Assembly (NCBI RefSeq): GCF_900111095.1
Contig: NZ_FOGB01000003.1
Coordinates: 62,001-126,000 of the forward strand
Origin: Amphritea atlantica
GTDB lineage: Bacteria > Pseudomonadota > Gammaproteobacteria > Pseudomonadales > Balneatricaceae
Direction of reading: 5' to 3'
DNA length: 64,000 bases
Of the stretch, positions 29,386 through 39,027 are shown in pieces (position 1 is the first letter of the stretch; every line of letters starts with the position of its first letter). The position numbers and the translations under genes were made by a program. A model generated the notes under the pieces. It did no database searches. It was not told the origin of the DNA and worked only from the letters and a program-made list of their open reading frames with translations.

Positions 29386-29871
29386 CTACTTATCTTCTTT
29401 GGATGGCCCGGAATCATTACTGGCGGGATTATCAGATGATTTTTCACCACCCGGCGGTGTGAAGATATTCCACATCGCCATATTCTGATCGGCGATCTTG
29501 TTCATCATATTCAGCGGGTTGGCGGCGCCGATCATATTCTGCATCTGTTCGCGGATGCGTTCCTGCTGATCGATAAAAGTCGCAATACTCTGTTCCAGAT
29601 ACTGGCTCATCATCCCCTGCATACTGTCACCGTAGAAACGGATCAGTTGTTGCAGGACCTGATTGGTCAGCAGCGTTCCATGTCCCAGCGCTTCCTGTTC
29701 GCTGATAATCTGCAGCAGTATATTGCGGGTAAGATCTGCTCCTGTTTTAGAATCCTGGACCTGAAAATTTTCCTGATTCAGCACCAGTTGTTTAACATCC
29801 TCCAGCGTGATGTAACAGCTGCGTGATGTATCGTACAGACGGCGGTTTGTATATTTTCTGAGAATTCTCAA
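29386..29871 (-). CDS. phaR: PHA synthesis repressor PhaR
   Basis: Regulator that binds both DNA and PHA and represses phasin and PHA genes when no granules exist. 161 aa. N-terminal PHB_acc_N domain (MRILRKYTNRRLYDT, residues 1-62) and the following PHB accumulation domain (NILLQIISEQEALG to about 115). The start is TTG at 29871, since the family start MRILxKY falls exactly there and GAGAGAG lies upstream. It is downstream of a DUF6489 gene. Not adjacent to either PHA synthase. Confidence 0.93.
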   Translation of the reverse strand: MRILRKYTNRRLYDTSRSCYITLEDVKQLVLNQENFQVQDSKTGADLTRNILLQIISEQEALGHGTLLTNQVLQQLIRFYGDSMQGMMSQYLEQSIATFIDQQERIREQMQNMIGAANPLNMMNKIADQNMAMWNIFTPPGGEKSSDNPASNDSGPSKEDK

Positions 29872-29936
29872 AATAGTCTCTCTCTACCTGTTTTGCTCCT
29901 GTCCGACACTCTGCTGCAGTGTGGCAGGAGGGAGTA

Positions 29937-30200
29937 TTATTTGTTTTTATCAGCGCTTTTACTGCTGTTGGTGTATGAAGTCATCATATTCAGCAGCATC
30001 TTCTGAATGGCATCCATCGAACCAAGCCCACTGGCCATATAGGGCTGGAACAGTGTCAGGGGATCATAACCATCCACCCCCGCATCCATTCGCTCCTGAA
30101 TTTTGCTCATCATCTCTTTCTGAAACGATTCTACATCCGGCAACCCCAGCACCTTACGGAGCTCTTCGGGTGTCATTTCAACATCGACTTTGAAATTCAT
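29937..30200 (-). CDS. DUF6489-like small protein, linked to phaR
   Basis: 87 aa from the ATG at 30200 (GGAGAGG six bases upstream; a GTG at 30206 is less likely). MTPEELRKVLGLPDVESFQKEM at the N terminus and a Met-rich helical second half (MQKMLLNMMTSY-like) fit a small family I know only as DUF6489. It precedes phaR by 65 bp on the same strand. A role in PHA granule biology is inferred from this pairing only. Confidence 0.75.
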   Translation of the reverse strand: MNFKVDVEMTPEELRKVLGLPDVESFQKEMMSKIQERMDAGVDGYDPLTLFQPYMASGLGSMDAIQKMLLNMMTSYTNSSKSADKNK

Positions 30201-30354
30201 CAGCACCTCTCCTCAGCCGGACCGGTTAATCCGTCAAAATTACCGCCTGTCAGTAAAGACTCTGTAAACTGCGCTCTGCAAAACTACCCAGTGGCGATTC
30301 AAATACTTAACGGCTGTTAATCTAATACTATACCAACTGCGGTGCAAAACAAAT

Positions 30355-31512
30355 TTACCGATTCGTTTCTGCACAATTTTCCGGTTTTATCCAAATAGTT
30401 GCACACACGGCGGCGATTAAAACAGCCACTGCGGCCACACTGAATGTTGCGGCTGCACCCAGGGTTTCCCACATTAAACCGCTGCACAAAGCCCCCAGCG
30501 CGCCGCCAACACCAAAGCCGAAACTGCTGAACATCGCCTGCCCCTGACCATGATTGGAGGGGGAAAAATAGTGATGCACCAGCGCGATACCTACGGCGTG
30601 CAACACCCCGAAACTCACGGCATGCAGTGTCTGAGCAAACAGCATCAGTGGCAGAATTTCGGGTATCAGACCAATCAGCAGCCAGCGCACTACGCACAAC
30701 AGCAAGCTGATGATCATCAATTTACGTAACCCCAGACCGGCGATCAGTTTAGGCATCAGAATAAAGATCAGTACTTCTGCCACCACCCCGACCGACCAGA
30801 GCAGACCGATCTCGGTACGGATGTAACCCAGACGGTCCATCAGCACCGAGTAAAACGTATAATAGGGTCCGTGACTGAACTGAATCAGCAGACAGATGAG
30901 GAAAAACACCAGCACCTGTGGCCGCAGCAATTGCTGCACAAAACCACTTTCATCTGTCTGACGTGGTGCGGGGTTCGCTTCAACAAACAACGATGATATC
31001 CAGATCATCACCATCAGCCCCAGCATCACCCAGGGCAGCCAGCGTATACTCACCAGATCCAGCAACCAGCCAATCCCCATAACGGCAATAATGAATCCGA
31101 CGGAGCCCCACAAACGTATCCGGCTGTAGAGCTGCTCACGCCCTTTCAGATGGCTCAGGGTCAACACCTCAAACTGGGGCAACACCGCATTCCAGAAGAA
31201 ACTGAAGCCGGTCATCACCAGGGCAATCCCCAGCGCGCTCTCCTGCCAGAAGATCAGCACAAAGATCAGGCAGGTGAGAAATGCCCCATAGCGCACAATT
31301 CTCAAGCGCTCACCTGTCCGGTCTGCCAGCCAGCCCCAGATATTGGGGGCAACAATACGTGACGCCATCAGAATAGCCATCAGGCTGCCAATCGTTTGCG
31401 CATTAAAGTCGAACGACTTGAGATAGAGACTCCAGTACGGTACCAAAGCCCCCAACAGGGAGAAGTAAAAGAAGTAGAAGCCCGACAAACGGCTATAGAT
31501 ATTGAGTGACAT
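30355..31512 (-). CDS. MFS transporter, HcaT-like (MFS_1_like) family
   Basis: 385 aa with 12 predicted TM helices. It starts MSLNIYSRLSGFYFFYFSLLGALVPYW, typical of the phenylpropionate permease/HcaT group; motif A-like loop WGWLADRTGERLR lies between TM2 and TM3. Substrate unknown; neighbours do not suggest one. ATG at 31512. No operon partner. Confidence 0.85.
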   Translation of the reverse strand: MSLNIYSRLSGFYFFYFSLLGALVPYWSLYLKSFDFNAQTIGSLMAILMASRIVAPNIWGWLADRTGERLRIVRYGAFLTCLIFVLIFWQESALGIALVMTGFSFFWNAVLPQFEVLTLSHLKGREQLYSRIRLWGSVGFIIAVMGIGWLLDLVSIRWLPWVMLGLMVMIWISSLFVEANPAPRQTDESGFVQQLLRPQVLVFFLICLLIQFSHGPYYTFYSVLMDRLGYIRTEIGLLWSVGVVAEVLIFILMPKLIAGLGLRKLMIISLLLCVVRWLLIGLIPEILPLMLFAQTLHAVSFGVLHAVGIALVHHYFSPSNHGQGQAMFSSFGFGVGGALGALCSGLMWETLGAAATFSVAAVAVLIAAVCATIWIKPENCAETNR

Positions 31513-31565
31513 CAGCTATTCAGTTTCATTGTCATTTGAGCAGACTCCTGTCATCTGTGCAGGCA

Positions 31566-31603
31566 TAAAAACAAAAATCCACCGATTGTTACAACCGCTG
31601 GAT
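31566..31603 (-). terminator. Terminator of speE
   Basis: Imperfect stem (ATCCA/TGGAT, CG/CG, TTGT/ACAA) followed on the minus strand by TTTTTGTTTTTAT, about 45 bp after the speE stop. Confidence 0.7.
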
Positions 31604-31647
31604 CTTTGTCATTGTGCACTAATACGCTATACCACTCATATTGGAAA

Positions 31648-32499
31648 TCAGACGTCCCCCAGCTTCTCCAGAATATACTGCGGCAGTGCAAAGCTGCCCA
31701 CATGGATCTGTGGGTTGTAGTAGCGGGTTTTAACACCACTGGCATTAAAGCGCTCGGCGATCTGTTGCACATTCAGTTGCCGGGCAGCAGCATTATCGCA
31801 GCCCCAGGCAAAGGTCATCGCACCACCAATATAGGTGGGCACCGCAGCGGTGTAGAACGTCTGATCAGCAAAATAGGGGCTGAGACGCTGCCGGGTGGTT
31901 ACCACCTCTTCGGGCTGCATATAGACCACACCGTTCTGTGCCACTAAGATGCCTCCGTCATTGAGGCAGCGCTTGCAACCTTCATAGAAACGGCTGCTGA
32001 ACAGGACCTCACCCGGACCAACCGGATCAGTACAGTCAGAAATGATGACATCGTATTTTTCATCAGTCTGGCAAACATAGTCGATACCATCACCGATAAC
32101 GATGTTGGCACGCGGGTTGTCATAGGCACCCTGCGAGTGATTCGGCAGATATTCAACACACATATCGATGACCGCCTGATCGATCTCAACCTGAGTGACA
32201 CTTTCGACTGACTGATGCTTCAGCACTTCGCGCAGCATACCACCATCGCCGCCACCGATAATCAATACCTTCTTAGCACTGCCGTGGGCCATCAGCGGCA
32301 CATGTGTGAGCATCTCGTGATAGATAAACTCATCTTTTTCTGTGGTCTGAATAATACCATCCAGCGCCATAACAGTTCCGAATTTGGGGTTACGGAAAAT
32401 AATCAGATGCCAGGAATCGGTCTGCTGCTCGAACAGCACCTCTTCCACATCAAACGCCTGACCGTAACCATCGTAAAGAGTCTCTTTATAGACTGTCAT
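31648..32499 (-). CDS. speE: Spermidine synthase
   Basis: Aminopropyl transfer from decarboxylated AdoMet to putrescine. 283 aa from the ATG at 32499 (GGTGG upstream; a longer frame begins at 32529 but adds a non-family stretch). Rossmann motif [24 protein letters not shown] with the catalytic Asp, YEGCKRCL and YYNPQIH. Product pathway shared with speD. Confidence 0.95.
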   Translation of the reverse strand: MTVYKETLYDGYGQAFDVEEVLFEQQTDSWHLIIFRNPKFGTVMALDGIIQTTEKDEFIYHEMLTHVPLMAHGSAKKVLIIGGGDGGMLREVLKHQSVESVTQVEIDQAVIDMCVEYLPNHSQGAYDNPRANIVIGDGIDYVCQTDEKYDVIISDCTDPVGPGEVLFSSRFYEGCKRCLNDGGILVAQNGVVYMQPEEVVTTRQRLSPYFADQTFYTAAVPTYIGGAMTFAWGCDNAAARQLNVQQIAERFNASGVKTRYYNPQIHVGSFALPQYILEKLGDV

Positions 32500-32561
32500 A
32501 GTAAATCCACCACAACTAAAGGCGAGCATGTCGCCGTCGTTAAAAAAAGTTACACGTAACT

Positions 32562-32609
32562 AAAAACAAAAACCCCTTGGTTGCAGAAACGAATCTGCAA
32601 AAAGGGGTT
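32562..32609 (-). terminator. Terminator of aroC
   Basis: AACCCCTT/AAGGGGTT outer stem with an inner TGCAGA/TCTGCA stem, then TTTTTG on the minus strand, 20 bp after the aroC stop. Confidence 0.85.
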
Positions 32610-32628
32610 AGAAAACTATTTCTGAATC

Positions 32629-33717
32629 TTAACCTTTTAAGACCGGAGTTTCACACTCAACGTCCGCATTTTGCGCCCGGTTCCGCAACAGGTGATCCAT
32701 CAGCACGATGGCCATCATCGCTTCCGCAATCGGTGTTGCACGGATACCAACACAGGGATCATGTCTACCCTGAGTAACGACTTCGATCGCTTCACCACGG
32801 CTGTTGATACTCCGGCCCGGCAGACGCAGACTGGAGGTCGGTTTTAACGCGATATGCGCCGTAATCTCCTGGCCGGTGGAGATCCCACCCAGAATGCCGC
32901 CAGAGTGATTCGACAGAAAGCCTTCCGGTGTCATCTCATCACGATGCTCGGTGCCCTTCTGTTCGACACAGGCAAAACCATCACCAATTTCAACCCCTTT
33001 GACGGCGTTGATACTCATCAGCGCATGGGCCAGATCGGCATCCAGACGGTCGAATATTGGTTCTCCCAGACCGACCGGCACCCCGGTTGCAGAAACTGAG
33101 ATCTTCGCCCCGATGGAGTTGCCCTCTTTGCGCAGGGCATCCATATAGGTTTCCATCTCAGCGACTTTATTCACGTCAGGGCAGAAAAACGGATTCTGAT
33201 CAACCTGATTCCAGTCGAACCCGTCAATCTTAATCGGCCCCAGCTGAGACAGATAACCACGAACCTCAACCCCTTTCTGAGCCAGGTATTTTTTTGCCAC
33301 AGCACCCGCCGCCACCCGCATCGCAGTTTCACGGGCCGATGAACGACCACCACCGCGATAATCACGGAAACCATATTTATGGGTGTAAACGTAATCGGCG
33401 TGGGCCGGGCGGAAGGTTTCAGCGATATTGGAGTAATCCTTGGAGCGCTGATCGGTGTTTTCGATCAGCAGGCCGATCGGCGTACCGGTGGTCTTGCCCT
33501 CAAATACGCCGGAGAGAATCTTCACCTCATCCGCTTCACGCCGTTGGGTGGTATGACGGGAGGTACCAGGCTTGCGGCGATCCAGATCCCGCTGCAGATC
33601 AGCTTCGGTCAGTTCAATCCCCGGCGGGCAACCATCGATAATACAGCCCAGCGCCGGCCCATGGCTTTCGCCGAAAGTGGTGACAGTAAATAGCTTACCG
33701 TAGGTGTTTCCTGACAT
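32629..33717 (-). CDS. aroC: Chorismate synthase
   Basis: Last shikimate step, EPSP to chorismate, needs reduced FMN. 362 aa. Family signatures [18 protein letters not shown] at the start, [12 protein letters not shown]-like [17 protein letters not shown], and [16 protein letters not shown] near the end. ATG at 33717. It follows prmB, the usual order. Confidence 0.97.
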   Translation of the reverse strand: MSGNTYGKLFTVTTFGESHGPALGCIIDGCPPGIELTEADLQRDLDRRKPGTSRHTTQRREADEVKILSGVFEGKTTGTPIGLLIENTDQRSKDYSNIAETFRPAHADYVYTHKYGFRDYRGGGRSSARETAMRVAAGAVAKKYLAQKGVEVRGYLSQLGPIKIDGFDWNQVDQNPFFCPDVNKVAEMETYMDALRKEGNSIGAKISVSATGVPVGLGEPIFDRLDADLAHALMSINAVKGVEIGDGFACVEQKGTEHRDEMTPEGFLSNHSGGILGGISTGQEITAHIALKPTSSLRLPGRSINSRGEAIEVVTQGRHDPCVGIRATPIAEAMMAIVLMDHLLRNRAQNADVECETPVLKG

Positions 33718-33770
33718 CGTCTGTTCCCGATTTTAAAGCAAAAAAATTAACTCGATTATACCCTAGTCGT

Positions 33771-34688
33771 TCAGATAGCGCTGCAATACTGTCGCACCTC
33801 TGCGGCGGTCAGCAGGAAGACACCGTTCCCCCCCTCAGCCAGCTCCAGCCAGGTGAAGGGGATCTGAGGGTATTGCTGTTGCAGATGCACTTCGCTGTTA
33901 CCCACCTCAATCACCAGCAGCCCATCCTCGGTGAGAAACTCTTCAGCCTGACGCAGTATCTGTTTGGTAATATCCAGGCCATCGGGGCCAGATCCCAAAG
34001 CAAGATCGGGCTCGTGGTGGTATTCCTTTGGCATCCCCGCCAGATCAGCACTATCCACATACGGCGGATTGCTGACAATCAGATCATAACGACGACCGGT
34101 CAGGTTGCTGAACAGATCGCTTTCGATAGCCGTCACCCGTTCATCCAGCTCATGGCGGGTGATATTACGCCGGGCAACCTCCAGCGCATCAGCTGAGATA
34201 TCCGCCAGATCAACCTCTGCTTCTTCAAAGGCATAGGCGCAGACAATACCGATACAGCCACTCCCGCTACACAGATCAAGAATCCGCTCCACCGGCCCTT
34301 CCCGCAGCCAGGGGCTGAAATGCTGCTCAATCAGTTCCTGAATCGGGGACCGGGGGATCAACACCCGCTCATCGACATAAAACGGCATGCCGGCATACCA
34401 GGCTTCCCCTATAATGTAGGGCAATGGCCGGCGCTGTATCACCCGCTGTTCCAGGAAGTCCAGCACCCGCAGCTTCTCGTCACCCGTGAGCCGGGCGTCC
34501 AGTAGTTCAGGATTACTGTTCCAGGGCAGATGCAGGGCTCCCAGTACCAGTTGTACCGCTTCATCCCATGGATTATCGGTACCATGACCAAAATAAAGGT
34601 CGTATTCATAGAAGCGGCTCATACTGAAACGGATAAAATCCCGTATCGTATGCAGCTCTTTCAGGGTCTGTGCTTGATTGATGGTCAT
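33771..34688 (-). CDS. prmB: 50S ribosomal protein L3 N5-glutamine methyltransferase
   Basis: Methylates Gln150 of L3. 305 aa. AdoMet motif LDLCSGSGCIGI and the catalytic NPPY in SNPPYVDSAD. The N-terminal helical domain (TLKELHTIRDFIRFSMSRF) distinguishes PrmB from PrmC. ATG at 34688. Divergent from the Smr gene, convergent with none. Confidence 0.95.
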   Translation of the reverse strand: MTINQAQTLKELHTIRDFIRFSMSRFYEYDLYFGHGTDNPWDEAVQLVLGALHLPWNSNPELLDARLTGDEKLRVLDFLEQRVIQRRPLPYIIGEAWYAGMPFYVDERVLIPRSPIQELIEQHFSPWLREGPVERILDLCSGSGCIGIVCAYAFEEAEVDLADISADALEVARRNITRHELDERVTAIESDLFSNLTGRRYDLIVSNPPYVDSADLAGMPKEYHHEPDLALGSGPDGLDITKQILRQAEEFLTEDGLLVIEVGNSEVHLQQQYPQIPFTWLELAEGGNGVFLLTAAEVRQYCSAI

Positions 34689-34767
34689 GTCTGGATGGAT
34701 AATTTGTCGAATTGGTGCCTGCTTTATTGCAGGCCGTGTATGTTAATGAATATTGTTTGCGAACGCT

Positions 34768-35349
34768 ATGTCTGATAACGATCTGCCTGATAACGAACAC
34801 CCTGAAAACACTGAATTTGATTTTGCAGCGGCAATGAGCGGGGTTACCCGGATTAAAAATGACCGGGCAGACCTGCGGGGCCAACCGAAAAAACTGAAAC
34901 TGGCCGATGATCAGACCACCCGTTACAAACGGCAGATGGCGGTTCAGGATGAGGAGATGATTGTCGATGGTCTCAACTCCGAAGTCATTAATCTGGTTGA
35001 AACGGAAGATGAACTGATCTACGCCAGCCCCGGGGTTCAGCTGAAACTGATGAAGCGTCTGAAACAGGGCCATATCCCCTGGGATGCGGGTCTTGATCTG
35101 CACGGCTACATCATCGATGATGCCCGCACCGAGTTGAGCAGCTTTATTCGCGAATGCAGTAATCGACAACTACGCTGTGTCATGGTGATCCACGGTAAGT
35201 CCAACAGCGTAGAAAGCCAGCACGCATTGATGAAGTCATATGCGAATGACTGGCTGCGGCAGATGGATCAGGTCATCGCCTTCTCCTCTGCACAGCCAAA
35301 AGATGGTGGCACTGGCGCACTCTATGTATTGCTGAAACGGGCCAGATAA
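34768..35349 (+). CDS. Smr-domain protein
   Basis: 193 aa from the ATG at 34768 (an upstream TTG at 34753 is unlikely). C-terminal Smr domain from about residue 110: LDLHGYIIDDARTEL, VIHGKS in place of the usual HGKG, and GGTGALYVLLKR. Smr proteins act as nucleases on RNA or DNA or in ribosome rescue; this one resembles the YfcN/SmrB-type small proteins. It sits between prmB and folE as in Pseudomonas. Confidence 0.88.
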   Translation: MSDNDLPDNEHPENTEFDFAAAMSGVTRIKNDRADLRGQPKKLKLADDQTTRYKRQMAVQDEEMIVDGLNSEVINLVETEDELIYASPGVQLKLMKRLKQGHIPWDAGLDLHGYIIDDARTELSSFIRECSNRQLRCVMVIHGKSNSVESQHALMKSYANDWLRQMDQVIAFSSAQPKDGGTGALYVLLKRAR

Positions 35350-35393
35350 TACCCCGGTGAACAGTTAAATGTTTGCCAGCAGACTTTACCTAT

Positions 35394-35426
35394 GTGCGCT
35401 AATCACGTAAGTTAGCACACTTTTTT
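35394..35426 (+). terminator. Terminator after the Smr gene
   Basis: GTG-C-GCTAA with TTAGC-A-CAC (one mismatch), then six T. It separates the Smr gene from folE. Confidence 0.75.
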
Positions 35427-35517
35427 AACGCCCCTGTCACAAAGCGGTGACTCCAGATCGGTTACCAGCTTTAACTGACAGAGGATCTGACAGGCCAAAA
35501 CAGGATTACACACTGTA

Positions 35518-36057
35518 ATGGAAAAAGAATTTGCCAGCATTATCCAGCAGCTGGGTGAAGACCTCACCCGTGAAGGCCTGGTCGATACTCCAAAGCGCGC
35601 GGCCAAAGCGATGCAGTTTCTCACCCGCGGCTATGAACAAAATCTGGATGAGGTGATCAATGGCGCCCTCTTCCCCACAGACAACAGCGAGATGGTCATC
35701 GTCAAGGACATTGAGCTTTATTCGATGTGCGAACACCATATGCTGCCATTCATCGGTAAGTGCCATGTGGGATATATCCCTAAAGGCCAGGTGATCGGCC
35801 TGTCCAAGATTGCACGGATAGTGGATATGTTTGCCCGGCGTTTGCAGATTCAGGAAAACATGACCAAGCAGATCGCTGATGCCATTATGCAGGCTACCGG
35901 CGCAGATGGCGTGGGCGTGGTCATCGAAGCGCAGCATATGTGCATGATGATGCGCGGTGTGGAGAAACAAAACAGCAGCATGAAGACTTCGATGATGCTG
36001 GGGTCGTTCCGCAAGAGCCAGTCAACCCGCGGCGAGTTCCTCTCCCTGATCAACTGA
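35518..36057 (+). CDS. folE: GTP cyclohydrolase I
   Basis: GTP to dihydroneopterin triphosphate, first step of folate synthesis. 179 aa. Zinc ligands in MCEHHMLPF and the conserved [20 protein letters not shown] and [17 protein letters not shown] are family-typical. ATG at 35518. Own transcription unit between two terminators. Confidence 0.96.
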   Translation: MEKEFASIIQQLGEDLTREGLVDTPKRAAKAMQFLTRGYEQNLDEVINGALFPTDNSEMVIVKDIELYSMCEHHMLPFIGKCHVGYIPKGQVIGLSKIARIVDMFARRLQIQENMTKQIADAIMQATGADGVGVVIEAQHMCMMMRGVEKQNSSMKTSMMLGSFRKSQSTRGEFLSLIN

Positions 36058-36091
36058 TCACCGGCATATCTCCACCAGGATATGGATTATT

Positions 36092-36118
36092 AAGGAGCCT
36101 CTCACAGGCTCCTTTTTT
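36092..36118 (+). terminator. Terminator of folE
   Basis: AAGGAGCC/GGCTCCTT stem, then TTTTT. It lies 35 bp after folE and just before the convergent DMT gene stop. Confidence 0.9.
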
Positions 36119-36135
36119 ATATCCGCCAGATTGTA

Positions 36136-37047
36136 TCAGCGCTGAGAACTAAGGCTGCGGTTACGTATCGCGTAAAACAGTGGCTTTAACCAGCGCCAGC
36201 GACTCACCAGCATTGCGGTGAAAATAATACTGCAACCACTCAGCTGTAAAACACTCATCTGCTCCCCATAGACAATGGCAGCCAATAGCGCGGCCCAGAC
36301 CGGCTCCAGTGTCATAATCAGGGCAACATGACTCGCCGGTGCCAGGCTCTGAGCATAGGTTTGCAGTGCAAAACGCAGACTGGTGGCGATAAACGCACTG
36401 GCTAACAACCACCCCAGCGCGGCACTGCCAACAGAGTCTGGCCACACCTCAGCCAGCGCGGACACAACAACCCCGCCGGCTCCCACCACCAGCAACTGCA
36501 CCGCCGTGAGGATCAGTGCAGGTACCGACAACGCCATGCGGGACACTAACACAAAGTGGAGCGAAAACAGCAACGCAGCCGAGAGAAACCAGAGCTGCCC
36601 TGCGGCCAGAGAGATCCCGCCCTCCAGTGACAGCAACATCAGCCCGAAAATGGCAACGGGCAGAGAGAGCCAGGTGCTCAGCGATGCCCGTTCCCGGAAT
36701 ACCAGCCATGCCATCACCGGTACCAACACCACCCCCAGACTGGTAATAAAAGCCCCTTCTCCGAGGTGAGCGCCATGTTTAAGCCCCAGAATCCAGCATA
36801 ACAGTGCGCAGGTCATCAGCACGCCCAGTTGTAAAACCTTAACCAGAGCCTGCTGCTGACGTAAGCGATGCAGATCCCTGTATGCCAGAATCAGCAGCAA
36901 TCCCCCTGCCAGCAGAAAGCGTATACCAATAAACAGTAATGGCGGGAGATCCTGCAGTGCCTGTTTAGAAAATATCCATCCTGCCGCAGCAATCAGGGTT
37001 ACCAGTAACAACAACAGATCGGCCCGGGCTGCAGGCGACAGCGGCAT
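36136..37047 (-). CDS. DMT/EamA-family membrane exporter
   Basis: 303 aa from the ATG at 37047, with GAGG about six bases upstream; a GTG at 37053 adds two. Ten TM helices in two EamA repeats, the second beginning near residue 150. The substrate is unknown; the family exports amino acids, metabolites or drugs. Nothing nearby suggests a cargo. Confidence 0.85.
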   Translation of the reverse strand: MPLSPAARADLLLLLVTLIAAAGWIFSKQALQDLPPLLFIGIRFLLAGGLLLILAYRDLHRLRQQQALVKVLQLGVLMTCALLCWILGLKHGAHLGEGAFITSLGVVLVPVMAWLVFRERASLSTWLSLPVAIFGLMLLSLEGGISLAAGQLWFLSAALLFSLHFVLVSRMALSVPALILTAVQLLVVGAGGVVVSALAEVWPDSVGSAALGWLLASAFIATSLRFALQTYAQSLAPASHVALIMTLEPVWAALLAAIVYGEQMSVLQLSGCSIIFTAMLVSRWRWLKPLFYAIRNRSLSSQR

Positions 37048-37190
37048 ATTCACCTCAGTAGTCAGATGTAGAGATAAGAAAACGATATTTCAGGGAGTGG
37101 CAGGCAAAGCCGTTTCAGCACGGTAGCCAACAGGCTGTGAATCCGCCCCGGATAGCACACAGTTAAAAACATCTTCGGCAGACAAGGCGG

Positions 37191-38093
37191 TTAACGCATC
37201 GATTTTTCCATCTGCCTCAGACTGTCCTGCGCCATAAGACGTCCCAATTCTATCATCTCCCTGGCCCGATGGAACTCATAAAAGCGACAGGCGTCTTTAG
37301 GTATTCCGATCAGCAGATCAGGAGGGTAGCCGGCCACCTTATACTTACCCAGTGATTCCTGCATCACCTCGACAGAATTAAACAGCACATCTATCCGGCC
37401 GGCAGCCTTATGGGGTTGCGCATCCCGGACACTGTTTTTTCCTGTTTGCGGTCGCGACTTATGATTTGTTTCAACCTGCCACTCATCACTGAACCCGGAG
37501 CGATCAAGATAGCGGGTTTCAGGCAAGACAACCCGGTGGCGCTGGGCTTCAGCGTTCAGATCAACGGCGATAATCAGGTCAGCATGGGCGGCGACCGTGG
37601 GTATAATGGGAATAGGATTCAACACACCGCCATCCACCAGCACCCGGTCCTCTTCAACAACCGGCGTGAAAAAACCCGGCACCGCGATTGACGCCCTGAT
37701 CGCCTCAAGCATCAGCCCTTTCTGAAACCAGACCTCTTTCTGGTGTGTCAGATCCGTTGCCACTGCCGTGTAGGTGATGGGCAGTTCCTGAATCAGAGGG
37801 TTGCCAACAATGTCCCGCAGCTTAGCTAACAGACGTTCGCCGCGTATCGTCCCCTCGCCCCTCAGAGTGAGATCCATCAGTTTAAAGACATCGATGCGTC
37901 GCAGAGACGTTACCCAATCGGTATACTCTTCAAGACGGCCGGCCGCATATATGCCCCCTACCAGCGCCCCCATAGAGCTGCCCGCGATGCAGATGATTTC
38001 ATAACCACGTCGGTTAAGTTCTTCAATCACCCCGATATGGCTATACCCACGGGCTCCCCCACTCCCCAGCACCAGTGACACGGTGGTTTTCAT
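37191..38093 (-). CDS. Patatin-like phospholipase, RssA type
   Basis: 300 aa. Patatin domain: oxyanion loop GSGGARGYSH (10-19), GSSMG (38-42) with nucleophile S40, and DGG (in VLVDGGVLNP) with the catalytic Asp. Probable serine acyl hydrolase; physiological substrate unknown. Unlike E. coli rssA it is not next to rssB. ATG at 38093. Confidence 0.88.
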   Translation of the reverse strand: MKTTVSLVLGSGGARGYSHIGVIEELNRRGYEIICIAGSSMGALVGGIYAAGRLEEYTDWVTSLRRIDVFKLMDLTLRGEGTIRGERLLAKLRDIVGNPLIQELPITYTAVATDLTHQKEVWFQKGLMLEAIRASIAVPGFFTPVVEEDRVLVDGGVLNPIPIIPTVAAHADLIIAVDLNAEAQRHRVVLPETRYLDRSGFSDEWQVETNHKSRPQTGKNSVRDAQPHKAAGRIDVLFNSVEVMQESLGKYKVAGYPPDLLIGIPKDACRFYEFHRAREMIELGRLMAQDSLRQMEKSMR

Positions 38094-38150
38094 CGTTTAA
38101 TCCCTTTGCAAACAACACTCAATAGCAGCTCACAACACCCGTTGTACAAG

Positions 38151-38999
38151 TCAGCGTAACTGAATCCACACCCCTGACGCTTGCTCCCTGTCAATCACCG
38201 GCAGTGCCGGCCCGACACCGATACTGTCGATTCGACCGGCATCAATACCTGCTTCAACCAGCAGATCCCTGACCTCTGAAGAGGCATTGAGACTGCGCGC
38301 CAGCAGTTCATCTGTGCCGACGCCCTCAGACCGGTTGTAGCTGGCAATTAAAATCTTCTGTTGTGGGTTCGAACTCATAAAATCGATCAGAGGTTCCAGC
38401 TGCTCAGCATCACTCAGCCAGCTGAAGCCTTGCTGTTGCAGATCGGCAGCGAGAGTCTCGGCAGTCTGCTTCAGTGGTTCAATCAGATCGAGATGGATAT
38501 AAACCCGACGGTTACCGCGCTTTACCGTATACAGCGCCAGCTGGAGATTGCCAGCAGTGGCGGAGAGAAAAAACTGGGTCCGGTCCAGCCCATAAAGCTC
38601 CGCAACTTCAAAGTAATTATTAGCCCATTGGTTACTGCTGCCACACTGCCGGCTGCTGCATTGGAACAGAATGTCAGCCTGCATACTCTTCAGCAGATCA
38701 AGATAGTAGTTAAACACCTGATCCGGTGTATGGATATCAGGCACCCTGTAGGTGATCCGGGTGAGTTCCCCCTTTATCCGTTTATCCTTTTCCGGTGCAA
38801 TAATACCCTCAATCTTTCTCATCGGCCCGGTAGCAAGGGCGTATTCGGGGACCGCCCGGGTGTTGTAACTGACAATCCAGCTTAATGGAAACCGAGGAAG
38901 CTGACGGGGATCACTACTACCGCTGACATCACTCTCTGCCTGAACGGCAGCGCTCAGCAACAGCATCAACACTACCTGTAAAAATGCCTGAATCCTCAT
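38151..38999 (-). CDS. DUF4892 exported protein with OmpA-like end
   Basis: 282 aa. Signal peptide 1-21 (ending AVQAES). The middle (about 30-170) fits DUF4892: PRFPLSWIVSYNTRAVPEYAL and CSSRQCGSSNQWAN with a CxxC-like Cys pair. The C terminus (about 205-282) resembles an OmpA/MotB peptidoglycan-binding fold (ILIASYNRSEGVGTDELLARSL). Probably periplasmic or outer-membrane linked; function unknown. Confidence 0.75.
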   Translation of the reverse strand: MRIQAFLQVVLMLLLSAAVQAESDVSGSSDPRQLPRFPLSWIVSYNTRAVPEYALATGPMRKIEGIIAPEKDKRIKGELTRITYRVPDIHTPDQVFNYYLDLLKSMQADILFQCSSRQCGSSNQWANNYFEVAELYGLDRTQFFLSATAGNLQLALYTVKRGNRRVYIHLDLIEPLKQTAETLAADLQQQGFSWLSDAEQLEPLIDFMSSNPQQKILIASYNRSEGVGTDELLARSLNASSEVRDLLVEAGIDAGRIDSIGVGPALPVIDREQASGVWIQLR

Positions 39000-39027
39000 T
39001 CACAATCCTTTTGTTTATCTACGTCGG

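Noticed and set aside
32520-32536. Small GGCGA/TCGCC hairpin before speE as a riboswitch
   Set aside because: Five-bp stem only, with no conserved riboswitch core.
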